Part shown: positions 20,025 through 30,476 of the stretch, piece after piece
How positions within the stretch are numbered: position 1 is the first letter of the stretch
Layout of the letters: each line of letters starts with the position of its first letter
Origin: Vibrio algicola
GTDB lineage: Bacteria > Pseudomonadota > Gammaproteobacteria > Enterobacterales > Vibrionaceae
Assembly: GCF_009601765.2 (NCBI RefSeq)
Contig: NZ_CP045699.1
Span: 1,674,001 to 1,738,000, forward strand
Direction: 5' to 3'
Length of the DNA: 64,000 nt
Notes under the pieces: generated by a model
Told to the model about the DNA's origin: nothing
Database searches by the model: none
What the model saw: only the letters and a program-made list of their open reading frames with translations
Position numbers and translations under genes: made by a program

Positions 20025-20432
20025 AACCACACCCTTTCATTTTTTCACATTCTAACATTTGTGCTAACAAAACCCCATTCAGAAGCATAAGTTACTTTTA
20101 TACATCCCACAGCTTGAAACATTAACTTACCATTTACATTAAACCGTAACAAATAACATGTAGCACATTTTTTAAGCGAATAACTCGCACTTATCCGATT
20201 TATCGCGCTAAAGCATTGTAGTTTTGCTACATGCGCTGTATATATAATGGCTACATTAGTTTACGTGGTCATCTGGATTAGCAAAACTAATGCGAATATT
20301 TTGGATGCTTGAGCCAAATGGATTTGGACACAATAACTATAGCTTTTAGAGAAAAGTATAAACACAACAGAATTTACCGCAAACTGTACATAACGGAGTA
20401 CAGGTCAATTATTTTTAATTTGGATAAATCAC
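20025..20432. other. rfaH/dtpA divergent intergenic region
   Basis: A 408-bp AT-rich gap with no gene. A TATAAT-like box is at 20243-20248. The stretch 20114-20158 carries GAAACATT and TTTACATT words spaced like OmpR-type sites. E. coli dtpA/tppB is OmpR-activated, so this is a plausible but unproven activator region. Confidence 0.4.
20114..20158. promoter_or_regulatory. possible OmpR-like binding region upstream of dtpA
   Basis: Contains TTGAAACATT, then TTTACATTAAACCGTAACA, which are words similar to the TTTACATTTTGAAACAT consensus. The gene it precedes is an OmpR target in enterobacteria. Weak evidence. Confidence 0.25.
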
Positions 20433-21932
20433 ATGACATCACAACAAGTAACAGTGAGTAAAACCAAGTCATTTATGACCGTTTCACTTATCGAACTCTG
20501 GGAACGTTTCGGCTATTACGGCATGCAAGCGTTAATCGTATATTTCATGATCCAACGTCTTGGCTTCGATGATAGTCGCGCCAACCTCGTTTGGGGTGCT
20601 TGTGCAGCGTTAATCTATGTATCACCGGCGATCGGCGGTTGGATTGGCGATAAAATCTTAGGCACTAAGCGTACCATGTTGATTGGTTCAGCCATTCTAG
20701 CCTTAGGCTACGCCTTGATGACGATCCCATCTGAAAATACTTGGGTTCTGTTCCTTGCACTAGGTGTAATCGTTGTTGGTAACGGTATGTTTAAGCCTAA
20801 TGCCGGTAATCTAGTTCGTAAAATTTACGAAGGTGATGATTCTAAAATAGACAGTGCGTTTACTATCTATTATATGGCGGTTAACGTGGGTTCTACTATC
20901 TCTATGTTGCTAACACCATGGATCAAAGATTACGTCAATGAGCATTACGGTAACAATTTCGGTTGGCATGCTGCTTTTGCTGTTTGTTGTGTGGGTCTAT
21001 TAGTTGGTATGGCTAACTATTTTGTCATGCGCAAAGCGTTAGCGAATTACGGCTCTGAACCTGATACTAAGCCTGTCAACAAAAACAAGTTGGTATTAGT
21101 ATTACTCGGCTCATTGGTTGCAGTCGGTGTTTCAGCGTTAATTTTAGAATACCAAGAATTGGCTCGTCTATTTGTATACGTAGCCGGTATTGTGGTACTT
21201 GCGATTTTTGTCCATCTTATTCGTAGCAGTGAAAAACATGAACGTGCTGGTCTAATTGCCGCGCTAGTGCTGATCATTCAAACCGTGTTCTTCTTTATTT
21301 TCTACCAACAAATGTCAACCTCACTTGCACTATTTGCATTGCGTAACGTTGATTTAAACTTTGTGGTATTTGGTACCCATATACTGACGTGGTCTCCTGC
21401 TCAGTACCAAGCATTAAACCCAATCTTCATTATGCTATTGAGCCCAATCTTGGCGCTTATCTACACCAAAGCTGGTAAAAATAATAAAGATTTATCCATC
21501 GCGGGTAAGTTTGCATTAGGTTTTGCCGTGGTTGCAATTGGTTTCTTCATTTATGGTTTTGCAGGTAACTTTGCTGTGAATGGTAAAACAAGCTCTTGGG
21601 TGATGATTGCCGGTTACGGCTCTTACTCTTTGGGTGAATTGCTGGTAAGTGGTCTAGGTCTTGCGATGATTGCACGCTATGTACCAGAGCGTATGGGCGG
21701 CTTTATGATGGGCGCCTATTATGTGGCTTCTGGTATTGCTCAATATTTAGGTGGTGTGGTTGCCAACTATGCAAGTATTCCAAAAGGCATGACCGATCCA
21801 TTGCAGAGTCTTGAAATCTACACTAGCCTATTTAATAATTTGGGTATCGCTGCAGTAGTGTGTACTTTCATTGCGCTGGTGTTTCTGCCGTTAATGCGTA
21901 AACTTGATAAGCAACATCAAGGTATTCAATAA
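20433..21932 (+). CDS. dtpA: proton-dependent di/tripeptide transporter (POT family)
   Basis: Inner-membrane symporter for di- and tripeptides, 499 residues with about 14 hydrophobic segments. The POT signature ELWERFGYYGMQALIVYF (residues 22-39) holds the ExxERF proton-coupling motif. The second signature GNGMFKPNAGNLV (about 110-122) is also present. It is monocistronic, ending in the terminator at 21985-22017. Paralogues dtpB/dtpC cannot be excluded from sequence alone, but length and N-terminus best fit the DtpA/TppB type. Confidence 0.9.
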   Translation: MTSQQVTVSKTKSFMTVSLIELWERFGYYGMQALIVYFMIQRLGFDDSRANLVWGACAALIYVSPAIGGWIGDKILGTKRTMLIGSAILALGYALMTIPSENTWVLFLALGVIVVGNGMFKPNAGNLVRKIYEGDDSKIDSAFTIYYMAVNVGSTISMLLTPWIKDYVNEHYGNNFGWHAAFAVCCVGLLVGMANYFVMRKALANYGSEPDTKPVNKNKLVLVLLGSLVAVGVSALILEYQELARLFVYVAGIVVLAIFVHLIRSSEKHERAGLIAALVLIIQTVFFFIFYQQMSTSLALFALRNVDLNFVVFGTHILTWSPAQYQALNPIFIMLLSPILALIYTKAGKNNKDLSIAGKFALGFAVVAIGFFIYGFAGNFAVNGKTSSWVMIAGYGSYSLGELLVSGLGLAMIARYVPERMGGFMMGAYYVASGIAQYLGGVVANYASIPKGMTDPLQSLEIYTSLFNNLGIAAVVCTFIALVFLPLMRKLDKQHQGIQ

Positions 21933-21984
21933 GCCTCACAACAAAGTGATGAGTATCCATCTCAAGGCGGCTCTGAAGATAAAT

Positions 21985-22017
21985 AAAAACGCAGCTTATA
22001 ATAAGCTGCGTTTTTTT
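21985..22017 (+). terminator. terminator after dtpA
   Basis: AAAAACGCAGCTT and AAGCTGCGTTTTT hairpin with a short AT loop; seven T follow. Confidence 0.88.
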
Positions 22018-22142
22018 ATTCTCAATAAAGATAAATCATCACATGATGGGTATTGATATAACGATACGACATAGATAGCAATGTAACTTAAGATAACAAT
22101 ACGACTTCAAATAACAATGCAGCTTAAAGAGCTCGACAAAAA

Positions 22143-23135
22143 TTACGCCGATGTCGCCAGCGCGGCCATCATTTCAATGTGCTCATCCGAGTCATTTAAA
22201 CACTCGATATAACGGTATTCCATACCATCTGCTTGCTGATAAATATCCCGACATTCAATCGCGATCTCTTCTAGGGTTTCAATACAATCAACCGAAAAAG
22301 CGGGTGAGATGATGTCTAAAGTTTTCAACTTTTTCTGAGCTAAATTTTTCAGGGTTTGGTCAGTATAAGGCTGTAACCATGCTTCTCGCCCAAAACGAGA
22401 CTGGTAACTCATTCCCATTTGTTGTTCAGATAAACCCAACTCTTGTTTTAATAGCTCGGTTGTGCGCTCACAATGCTGCGGGTAGATATCCCCTTCATCG
22501 GCTAATCGTTGTGGAATACCATGGTAGGAACACAGTAAATAATCGCCTTGACCATGTTGTTGCCAATATTGACGAACTTTGTGTGCTAAGGCTCTTATAT
22601 ACAAAGGATGATCGTGATAATCACGGATAAAGCGATAAGCAGGGATCACTGGCATGGTTTTAAACGCGCGGATTAATGCATCCGATGCTGCTGCAGTCGT
22701 CGTACCTGAATATTGCGGATATAACGGCAAAATGATCACTTCTTCACATCCTTGCGCCATCAGGGCCTCAACCCCACTTTGCAGGCTGGGGTTGCCATAG
22801 GTCATACCAAGTTCCACAGGCATGGCTAACTTTGTTTGTAGTGCTTGAGCTTGGCGCTTGGAGTACACCAACAGAGGCGATCCCTCTTCCATCCACACTT
22901 GTTGGTAAACTTTGGCGACTTTGGGCGAACGGATCGGCAAAATGACGCCATTAAGCAATGGATACCAGATCAAACGAGTCATATTCACCACTCGCTTATC
23001 ACTTAAAAATTCTTTTAGAAAGCGTCGGATCGCCGCTGGCGTGGCTTCGTCTGCGGTGCCTAAGTTAACCAGTAATACACCTTGTTTTTTTTGTGTGTCA
23101 CTATTTAGATCTGAACAATTTCGCATGATTAACAT
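22143..23135 (-). CDS. hemH: ferrochelatase
   Basis: Inserts Fe2+ into protoporphyrin IX, the last step of haem synthesis. It is 330 residues. Signatures seen: [14 protein letters not shown] near the start, [17 protein letters not shown] around residues 135-150, the metal-binding His in [15 protein letters not shown], and the conserved [15 protein letters not shown] near the end. GAAGGA lies a few bases upstream of the chosen ATG; a second ATG three codons later is possible. It follows htpG-adk as in E. coli, but a terminator lies after adk. Confidence 0.96.
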   Translation of the reverse strand: MLIMRNCSDLNSDTQKKQGVLLVNLGTADEATPAAIRRFLKEFLSDKRVVNMTRLIWYPLLNGVILPIRSPKVAKVYQQVWMEEGSPLLVYSKRQAQALQTKLAMPVELGMTYGNPSLQSGVEALMAQGCEEVIILPLYPQYSGTTTAAASDALIRAFKTMPVIPAYRFIRDYHDHPLYIRALAHKVRQYWQQHGQGDYLLCSYHGIPQRLADEGDIYPQHCERTTELLKQELGLSEQQMGMSYQSRFGREAWLQPYTDQTLKNLAQKKLKTLDIISPAFSVDCIETLEEIAIECRDIYQQADGMEYRYIECLNDSDEHIEMMAALATSA

Positions 23136-23162
23136 TCATTCCTTCGAATTAAAGCGGGCATA

Positions 23163-23190
23163 AAAAAGCGACTATAAACAATATAGTCGC
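23163..23190 (-). terminator. terminator between adk and hemH
   Basis: On the minus strand GCGACTATA and TATAGTCGC pair around a five-base loop and are followed by six T. It lies 35 bases after the adk stop and less than 30 bases before the hemH start. Confidence 0.85.
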
Positions 23191-23225
23191 CTAATATACC
23201 AAATTATCAATTGATTGGATCGAGA

Positions 23226-23957
<732 letters not shown>

Positions 23958-24095
23958 TTAATTGATAATCAGATCGTCCTATTGACTGAATTAAGGCCAG
24001 AATTCTATCACAAATTCTGACCTTATCTGCGTTTATGATATCAAAGTCAGCAAAAGCCAACGCTTATCACAGTATTTTATTATCTAATTGGCGAT

Positions 24096-26021
24096 TTATT
24101 TCTCTAGCAAACCATTCATTGCCGCTAAGAACTGGCTCGGATCATCCATCGCACCACGCTCTGATAACATCGCCTGACCAAGTAACACTTCAACCCAACG
24201 ACCAAAAGCTTGTTCGTCTGCTTCATCTGCCATGCGTTTTACCATCTCATGCTCTGGATTTAATTCCAAAATGTATTTCAGCTCTGGCACTTCTTGACCG
24301 GCAGCCGCCAGCAGTTTTGCCATTTGAGTGCCCATTTCGTAATCATCCGTCACGACAACTGCTGGCGTGGTGGCCAGTTTAAAGGTAGTGCGTACTTCTT
24401 TAACGCGATCACCTAAATAGGTTTTCGTGCGTTCAACAACAGACTTGAACTCTTCTTCAGTTTCTTTGTGTTTTTCTTTTTCAGCTTCATCTTCAAATTT
24501 CGATAAATCCAAACCTGCTTTAGTGATCGATTGGAATTGCTTGCCATCGAATTCAGTTAAGTAATTCATTAACCATTCATCGATGCGATCAACCATTAAG
24601 ATCACTTCTAGGCCTTTCGACTTAAATTGTTCTAAGTGCGGACTGTTTTTAGCGGCAGCGTAACTGTCGGCTGTAAGATAATAAATCTTATCTTGGCCTT
24701 CTTTCATCCGCTCAACGTAAGAGGCCAGCCCCACGGTTTGCTCAGAAGAATCAACATCGCTTGAAGCAAAACGCAATAAAGCTGCAATTTTTTCTTTATT
24801 AGAGAAGTCTTCCGCTGGGCCTTCTTTTAATACCATGCCGAACTCTTTCCAGAACGCTAGGTATTTTTCTTCATCACGCTTGGCGGTTTTCTCTAACATA
24901 CCCAATACGCGCTTAGTACAGGCATTACGCAGTGATTGGGTCACTTTGTTGTCTTGCAGGATTTCGCGCGATACGTTAAGTGGCAGATCATTTGAATCAA
25001 TCAAACCGCGCACAAAACGCAAGTAAGACGGCATAAACTGCTCGGCGTCATCCATAATAAACACGCGTTGGACGTACAATTTCAAACCACTTTTATGATC
25101 GCGGTTCATCATGTCCCATGGGGCTTTAGCAGGAATATACAACAAGCTTGTGTAATCGTTCTTACCTTCAACCTTGTTGTGACTCCAAGTCATCGGATCG
25201 CTAAAGTCATGCGAAACATGTTTATAAAATTCATTATATTCTTCGTCACTAATATCAGATTTGGCACGAGTCCATAGCGCCTGAGCTTTGTTGATTTGCT
25301 CCCAGCCGCTTTCTTTTTTCGTAACCTTGGTGCCATCTTCGTTTTCTTCATCGGTCTCGACGTCTTTTTCAGTCCAGATCGAAACAGGGATCCCAATATG
25401 ATCAGAATATTTACCAATCACATCACGCAAGCGGTGCTCGGATAAAAACTCTTTACCATCTTCACGCATGTGCAAAATAATCTCGGTACCACGAGACTCT
25501 TTATTGATGTCTTCGATGGTGTAATCACCTTCGCCTGCAGAGTGCCATTGTACTGCTTGATCCGCGGGCACACCTGCCGCGCGAGTACGAACGGTTACTG
25601 CATCGGCTACGATAAATGCTGAGTAGAAACCAACACCGAATTGACCAATTAATTGTGAGTCTTTAGTTTGGTCTTCCGATAATTTTGAGAAGAAATCGGC
25701 GGTGCCTGATTTGGCGATAGTGCCTAAATGTTCGATGACATTATCGCGCGTCATACCAATACCATTATCGATAATGGTTAGAGTGTTGGTTTCAGTACTG
25801 AAAGACAGCTTGACCCCTAAATCAGCATCACCTTGGTATAGCCCGCCATCGGATAATGCCTGGAAACGCAGTTTGTCCGCCGCATCTGACGCATTAGAAA
25901 TTAACTCACGTAGGAAAATTTCTTTATTTGAATAAAGAGAGTGGATCATTAAATGCAGTAGTTGTTTTACTTCTGATTGAAACCCGCGTGTTTCTTTATT
26001 TTGTGTCTTTGTATCGCTCAT
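24096..26021 (-). CDS. htpG: HtpG, Hsp90-family chaperone
   Basis: ATP-dependent cytosolic chaperone of 641 residues. The GHKL ATPase domain has [37 protein letters not shown] (split across residues 80-101) and the lid [11 protein letters not shown]. The middle domain includes [11 protein letters not shown], and the C-terminal dimerisation domain is complete. A textbook sigma-32 promoter lies upstream at 26064-26093, so heat-shock control is expected. It is divergent from toxR, an arrangement known in Vibrio. Confidence 0.98.
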   Translation of the reverse strand: MSDTKTQNKETRGFQSEVKQLLHLMIHSLYSNKEIFLRELISNASDAADKLRFQALSDGGLYQGDADLGVKLSFSTETNTLTIIDNGIGMTRDNVIEHLGTIAKSGTADFFSKLSEDQTKDSQLIGQFGVGFYSAFIVADAVTVRTRAAGVPADQAVQWHSAGEGDYTIEDINKESRGTEIILHMREDGKEFLSEHRLRDVIGKYSDHIGIPVSIWTEKDVETDEENEDGTKVTKKESGWEQINKAQALWTRAKSDISDEEYNEFYKHVSHDFSDPMTWSHNKVEGKNDYTSLLYIPAKAPWDMMNRDHKSGLKLYVQRVFIMDDAEQFMPSYLRFVRGLIDSNDLPLNVSREILQDNKVTQSLRNACTKRVLGMLEKTAKRDEEKYLAFWKEFGMVLKEGPAEDFSNKEKIAALLRFASSDVDSSEQTVGLASYVERMKEGQDKIYYLTADSYAAAKNSPHLEQFKSKGLEVILMVDRIDEWLMNYLTEFDGKQFQSITKAGLDLSKFEDEAEKEKHKETEEEFKSVVERTKTYLGDRVKEVRTTFKLATTPAVVVTDDYEMGTQMAKLLAAAGQEVPELKYILELNPEHEMVKRMADEADEQAFGRWVEVLLGQAMLSERGAMDDPSQFLAAMNGLLEK

Positions 26022-26063
26022 TAGAACTCCAACATAGTTAGTGTTATTGAAATCATTACTAAC

Positions 26064-26093
26064 TAAATTGGGCTGACAAATATAAATTCAAGG
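26064..26093 (-). promoter_or_regulatory. sigma-32 promoter of htpG
   Basis: On the minus strand CTTGAA is followed after 14 bases by CCCAATTTA, matching the RpoH consensus CTTGAA...CCCCATNTA. It is about 45 bases upstream of the htpG ATG. Seen directly and consistent with family regulation. Confidence 0.8.
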
Positions 26094-26231
26094 TAAAAAT
26101 TCATCAAAACCGTGTTTTTCTTATCAATTTTTATTATGATAGCAGCGGAAAATATCAGAAAAACTAAATTTCACTGGATTTTATCACTGTGAAATAAAGC
26201 ACTAAACCCTTTTATCATTGAGAATACCTAA

Positions 26232-27077
26232 ATGACTAGCATCGGCACTAAATATATTCTTGCCCAAAAATTCATCTTTGATCCGTACAGCAATACCTTA
26301 CTTGATCAATTAAATGATAATGAAGTCATACGCTTAGGGAGTAACGAAAGCCGTATTCTATTAATTCTTATTGAGCAGTCCACCACAGTGGTAAGCCGAG
26401 ATCAATTGCATGAATACGTCTGGCGCGACCAAGGATTTCAGGTCGATGATTCAAGTTTAACTCAGGCAATATCCACCTTAAGAAAAATGTTGCGTGACTC
26501 CACCAAGTCACCACAATTTATCAAAACTATTCCAAAACGTGGTTATCAATTGATTTCTACGGTCGAAAGTTGCTCGGCCAACAATGCAGAGGCGCCACAA
26601 GAAGATAAAACCGATGATGACTTAAGTCACAATTTATCCGCAACGGTAAACGAAGCGCCGGTTATTGCCCCTACTACTCCCGAGGCTCCAATATCACCAG
26701 TAGCTGTAATATCACCCAAACCAGTTTGGGGATTTCGATTAATATGGGCAGTGATCCTGTTATTACCGCTTTTAGCATTATCGGTCAACGCGCCGTCATC
26801 GACTCAATTTGATCAAGTTACTTTGGTCAATGATGTGCCATTACTACAGCCTGAAAACCACCCTGAAATTAAATCGTGGTTACCGGCAATTGAACGTTGC
26901 ACTAAGATTTATCGCAGCAGAATTGAAGGCTCTTCAAGCTTAGAAAAGATCATTGCGACTGGCAGCCTAAATGGTCAAATGGCGCTGAACTTTATTCATG
27001 ACGCTGATCATTCGAGCCAAAATCAGTCGATATTAATCTTTGTCGACCAAACTGATTTTTCTTCTGTTTGTCACTAA
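26232..27077 (+). CDS. toxR: ToxR-like transmembrane transcription regulator
   Basis: Inner-membrane regulator of 281 residues. The cytoplasmic OmpR-type winged helix spans residues 15-110 (DQLHEYVWRDQGFQVDDSSL, then TIPKRGYQLI). A proline/glutamate-rich linker follows at 112-165. One membrane helix is at about 166-185 and a short periplasmic domain at 186-281. Periplasmic Cys223 and Cys280 correspond to the disulfide pair of V. cholerae ToxR. toxS follows after 13 bases. In Vibrio, ToxR controls outer-membrane porins and bile/stress responses; a porin gene lies 5 kb away, but its dependence on ToxR here is inference. Confidence 0.92.
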   Translation: MTSIGTKYILAQKFIFDPYSNTLLDQLNDNEVIRLGSNESRILLILIEQSTTVVSRDQLHEYVWRDQGFQVDDSSLTQAISTLRKMLRDSTKSPQFIKTIPKRGYQLISTVESCSANNAEAPQEDKTDDDLSHNLSATVNEAPVIAPTTPEAPISPVAVISPKPVWGFRLIWAVILLLPLLALSVNAPSSTQFDQVTLVNDVPLLQPENHPEIKSWLPAIERCTKIYRSRIEGSSSLEKIIATGSLNGQMALNFIHDADHSSQNQSILIFVDQTDFSSVCH

Positions 27078-27090
27078 GGATAAGCTAAAA

Positions 27091-27597
27091 ATGAAAAAAA
27101 TAATCACCACAGTGGCGCTTGCAAGTTCAATCATTTTTAGTGGTTGGGTCTATTGGCACAGTGATTTTAAATTAAAGAAAGTATTAATTTCCAGAGAATG
27201 GCAATCTACCTTAGTAGCTCATATGTCGGAATGGAATAAATCCCATATTGTTGATAAAGCAAAAATCATTTCTAATGTGAAGTATTTGCCAAATGGCACC
27301 TATTTAAAAATATCGTCACTGAATTTATACAGTAAAAAGTTCAAACAACCTATTGAGTTAAATATTTCTGAATCGGGACAGTGGGAACTGAGTGATCACT
27401 ACATCATTATTACACCTGAAGTATTTAAAGATACTTCGACAGCGATAACAGCAGGCTTATCAAAGCCACAGTTAACTCACATCAAACAGCTATTTAAAGT
27501 CAGTTCACAACAAAGCCGTAAAATCGATGTGATTAATGATAATGCCTTGCTGTTAACCACGCTAGAGCATGGTTCGACCATATTGTATTCACAGTAA
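27091..27597 (+). CDS. toxS: ToxS-like periplasmic effector of ToxR
   Basis: Membrane-anchored partner that stabilises ToxR. It is 168 residues with one N-terminal hydrophobic anchor (residues 4-21) and a periplasmic body. The segment SGWVYWHSDFKLKKVLISRE matches the ToxS N-terminus. The ATG at 27091 is used because TAAGGA, which overlaps the toxR stop, lies 10 bases upstream; an earlier in-frame ATG inside toxR gives an unlikely extension. A long hairpin terminator follows at 27631-27679. Confidence 0.9.
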   Translation: MKKIITTVALASSIIFSGWVYWHSDFKLKKVLISREWQSTLVAHMSEWNKSHIVDKAKIISNVKYLPNGTYLKISSLNLYSKKFKQPIELNISESGQWELSDHYIIITPEVFKDTSTAITAGLSKPQLTHIKQLFKVSSQQSRKIDVINDNALLLTTLEHGSTILYSQ

Positions 27598-27630
27598 TAT
27601 CAAACTAAATAGCATTAACATCGCCCCATA

Positions 27631-27679
27631 AAAGGGCATCAAATACTCTTTCAAATTGAAAGTATATTTGATGTCCTTT
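27631..27679. terminator. long bidirectional hairpin between toxS and yfcE
   Basis: Nearly continuous inverted repeat of about 22 bp per arm (AAAGGGCATCAAATACTCTT... with complementary ...TATTTGATGTCCTTT) between the convergent genes. Confidence 0.75.
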
Positions 27680-27705
27680 CCAATCCAACTCCTTACCATC
27701 TTCTA

Positions 27706-28239
27706 TTACAGAAATTGCTTTGCTGCAAAATCCATTACGCTAAATTGTCCTGCTTGATACAAGCCATAACTGGCAGTGTAGCCTTGACGTGGAAAAGTCA
27801 CCGAACCAGGATTAAAAATAAATAAATCATCCACATTTTTAGCCACTGGAATATGAGTATGGCCGTGACATAACACATCGCCTTTGGCTAGCATCGGTAG
27901 ATTATCTTGGTTATAAGTATGACCATGAGTGAGGAATAATTTACGTCCATCTTCGAGTAACACTACCGCGTAGTCCGACATCATAGGAAAATCTAATAGC
28001 ATTTGATCAACTTCACTATCACAATTGCCTCGTACTGCAATGATTTCACTGGCATATTGATTGAGAGCATCAGCAACAGCGGCAGGATCATAGCCAGCAG
28101 GGATCGGATTTCTAGGGCCATGATTTAGCACATCCCCCAATAGAATAAGTTGGGTCGCTTGCGAGGCTTTATAGAGAGCGAGAGCTTGTTGAGTAGCAGG
28201 TAAACAACCATGTAAATCTGAAATAAAAAACAGTTTCAT
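27706..28239 (-). CDS. yfcE: YfcE-type metallophosphodiesterase
   Basis: Calcineurin-like phosphoesterase of 177 residues, active on phosphodiesters in the E. coli homologue; physiological substrate uncertain. Metal-binding motifs in order: SDLHGCLPA (residues 6-14), GDVLNHGPRN (35-44), RGNCDSE (about 70-76), THGHTYN and CHGHTHIP (about 109-135). It is complete. It is divergent from yfcH, with about 120 bp between the two starts. Cytoplasmic. Confidence 0.92.
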   Translation of the reverse strand: MKLFFISDLHGCLPATQQALALYKASQATQLILLGDVLNHGPRNPIPAGYDPAAVADALNQYASEIIAVRGNCDSEVDQMLLDFPMMSDYAVVLLEDGRKLFLTHGHTYNQDNLPMLAKGDVLCHGHTHIPVAKNVDDLFIFNPGSVTFPRQGYTASYGLYQAGQFSVMDFAAKQFL

Positions 28240-28360
28240 CGTATTAACGTCATCTAGTAAGATTATGATGAATCAATTATATACCACCACAAGATACCGT
28301 TTTAGCAATAAACTAGGTTTTGTCTCAATTCGCACTATAATTTGATTACAAGGAGGCCGT

Positions 28361-29287
28361 ATGCATATCTTACTCACCGGAGGAACCGGTTTTATTGGTT
28401 CTGAACTTATCAAACATTTAGTTGACCATCACATCACGGTATTGACTCGTTCATCAGATCAAGCAAAATCTAAATTGAAGCATGCTGATTTTTCAAATAT
28501 TGATTATGTCAGCTGTCTATCTACTTGGCATAACCTCGATCATATAGATGCCATTATTAATCTTGCTGGCGAACCTATTGCAACCAAACGCTGGACTGAA
28601 AGCCAAAAACAAAAAATTTGCCATAGTCGCTGGGATATTACTCAGCAAATTGTCAGTTTAATTAAAGCCAGTCAACACCCACCACACACGCTGATCAGTG
28701 GATCAGCTGTTGGTTATTATGGAGATCAGAAGCAACATGTTGTTATGGAAAATACCCCTCCAATCGTTATCAATCATTCCTTTGCCCATCATGTTTGCCA
28801 ACAATGGGAAAATATTGCTATGCAAGCCTCAAGCACAAAGACTCGGGTATGTATTATAAGAACCGGGATTGTCTTAGGCTCTCAAGGTGGAGCTTTACTT
28901 GCCATGCTCCCTCCCTTTCGTTTTGGCGTTGGCGGAAAGTTGGGACGCGGAAATCAATATATGCCATGGATTCATATTCAAGATGAAGTTCGCGCTATCA
29001 CTTACCTGCTGCAACAATCACAAACGAGTGGCACTTTTAACCTATGCGCTCCTCACCCGGTCCCAAATAAGCACTTTAGTCGTCTATTAGCAAAAACATT
29101 GCGTCGTCCTTGCTTGATCAGCACGCCACAATGGGTGTTCAAATTGATCATGGGGGAATCTCGAGCAATCTTATTTGATAGCGTAAGAGCCAAACCCAAA
29201 CACCTGACTGAAATAGGTTTTATCTTTACTTATTCAAGGCTAGAACCGGCGTTAAAGCAGCTATTACAATCAACCGGATCCCGTTAA
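28361..29287 (+). CDS. yfcH: TIGR01777-family NAD-dependent epimerase-like protein
   Basis: Extended SDR-fold protein (308 residues) with the Rossmann motif TGGTGFIGSEL at residues 6-16 and a C-terminal DUF1731 segment containing LIMGE and the late PKHLTEIGF. The central region has SGSAVGYYGDQ in place of the classical YxxxK triad site, as in this family. AAGGAGG precedes the ATG. E. coli YfcH is the closest named homologue; its substrate is unknown. Confidence 0.9.
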   Translation: MHILLTGGTGFIGSELIKHLVDHHITVLTRSSDQAKSKLKHADFSNIDYVSCLSTWHNLDHIDAIINLAGEPIATKRWTESQKQKICHSRWDITQQIVSLIKASQHPPHTLISGSAVGYYGDQKQHVVMENTPPIVINHSFAHHVCQQWENIAMQASSTKTRVCIIRTGIVLGSQGGALLAMLPPFRFGVGGKLGRGNQYMPWIHIQDEVRAITYLLQQSQTSGTFNLCAPHPVPNKHFSRLLAKTLRRPCLISTPQWVFKLIMGESRAILFDSVRAKPKHLTEIGFIFTYSRLEPALKQLLQSTGSR

Positions 29288-29382
29288 TACCCTGTGGAGA
29301 TAATATCTATTTATTAATGTCATTAAACCTTAATAATTTAAGGTTATTATGAATTTCTCATTTTATGTTTTATTGAGGAATT

Positions 29383-29454
29383 ATGACGTTAAATAAACTT
29401 AACTGGCTGTGTATTGGCTTGGTGGTAGTACTTTTCTGCTTGCTGCACTCTTGA
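29383..29454 (+). CDS. putative 23-residue hydrophobic peptide
   Basis: Short ORF starting MTLNKLNW and continuing as an uninterrupted hydrophobic stretch rich in Val, Leu, Ile and Cys, ending in HS. It could span a membrane once. GAGGAA sits just upstream of the ATG at a short spacing. A small AACCTTAA/TTAAGGTT hairpin lies at about 29325-29345. It is located between yfcH and cnoX. No homologue recognised; it may be a real small membrane protein or chance. Confidence 0.35.
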   Translation: MTLNKLNWLCIGLVVVLFCLLHS

Positions 29455-29524
29455 AAATTTCAGCTTTGCCCTAATTACTTAATCAGACTCAGGGATCCCT
29501 GCCCTCTAGATTAAGGAATGTGAC

Positions 29525-30379
29525 ATGCAACCAAGCATCATTATCGAACTCGATGAGCAAAATTTTCGTCCTGTGATCGAAGATTCAGCCAATACACCGG
29601 TATTAATCCATTTCTGGGCACCTTCCATGCCTGAAAGCTCAAATGTGATCGCTGATTTACAGCGCTTCGCTCAGCAATACCAAGGTGTTGTGCAAGTCGC
29701 GTTATTAAATTGCGAACAACAACCGGCACTCGCAAGCCAATTCGGGGTACAATCTCTCCCGACCATTGCGTTATTTTCTAATGGTCAAGCGGTGGATGGC
29801 ATGGGCGGCGAGCAATCGATTGAAGCCATCATGCAGATGTTAAATAAACATTTACCTAGCCAAGAAGATTTACAGCTTAAACAAGCGATCGAGATGATGG
29901 AAGCGGCGCAGCACGCTGAAGCATTGGCTTTACTGCAAGCTTTACCAGAAGAGTTGAATCAGCGCGGCGATATAAAATTGGCCATTGCAGACTGCTTACT
30001 CGAAACGCAACAATTTGATCTTGCCAGCAGCCAATTAGAATCTATCCCACTGGAATACCAAGACAGTTATTACAAAGGTTTAATCGCTAAACTTCAATTG
30101 CACCTCCAAGCTGCCGACAGTCCAGAAATTCAATTATTAGAGCAACAATACCAGCAAGCGCCTGATGATTTATCGGTGTTAAGCGAATTAGCGTTGCAGT
30201 ACCATCAAGTGAATCGTGATGAAGAAGCGCTGGAATTATTGATGCAAGTGTTGAAGCAAGATTTGCACGCGCTGGATGGGGAAATTAAGAAAGCTTGTAT
30301 GGATATCCTCGCCGCTTTAGGGCAAGGCAATAGTTTAGCCAGCCGTTATCGTCGCCAGCTTTATTCGTTGTTGTATTAG
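29525..30379 (+). CDS. cnoX: CnoX/YbbN-type thioredoxin-fold co-chaperone
   Basis: The protein (284 residues) has an N-terminal thioredoxin fold (residues 1-110) and C-terminal TPR-like helices (about 115-284). E. coli CnoX holds unfolded proteins and hands them to GroEL and DnaK under oxidative stress. The usual redox CxxC position reads MPES here (about 35-38), so neither cysteine remains and it cannot be a thioredoxin reductant. A cis-proline SLPTIALF is kept. Terminator at 30403-30441. Confidence 0.9.
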   Translation: MQPSIIIELDEQNFRPVIEDSANTPVLIHFWAPSMPESSNVIADLQRFAQQYQGVVQVALLNCEQQPALASQFGVQSLPTIALFSNGQAVDGMGGEQSIEAIMQMLNKHLPSQEDLQLKQAIEMMEAAQHAEALALLQALPEELNQRGDIKLAIADCLLETQQFDLASSQLESIPLEYQDSYYKGLIAKLQLHLQAADSPEIQLLEQQYQQAPDDLSVLSELALQYHQVNRDEEALELLMQVLKQDLHALDGEIKKACMDILAALGQGNSLASRYRRQLYSLLY

Positions 30380-30402
30380 CGTTTCTAAGCCTTTTAAAAA
30401 CA

Positions 30403-30441
30403 CAAAACCGCGTATAAGTTTATCTTATGAGCGGTTTTATT
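30403..30441. terminator. terminator between cnoX and lipoprotein gene
   Basis: Hairpin AAAACCGCGTATAAG with CTTATGAGCGGTTTT, T-rich on the right and A-rich on the left, between convergent genes. Confidence 0.8.
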
Positions 30442-30476
30442 TTAGGTGCTTCTATTACTTTTATTGGCAATAAACG

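Noticed and set aside
24096..27597. Pathogenicity island around toxRS
   Set aside because: htpG/toxRS is part of the conserved Vibrio chromosome; no phage, integrase or composition break is seen here.
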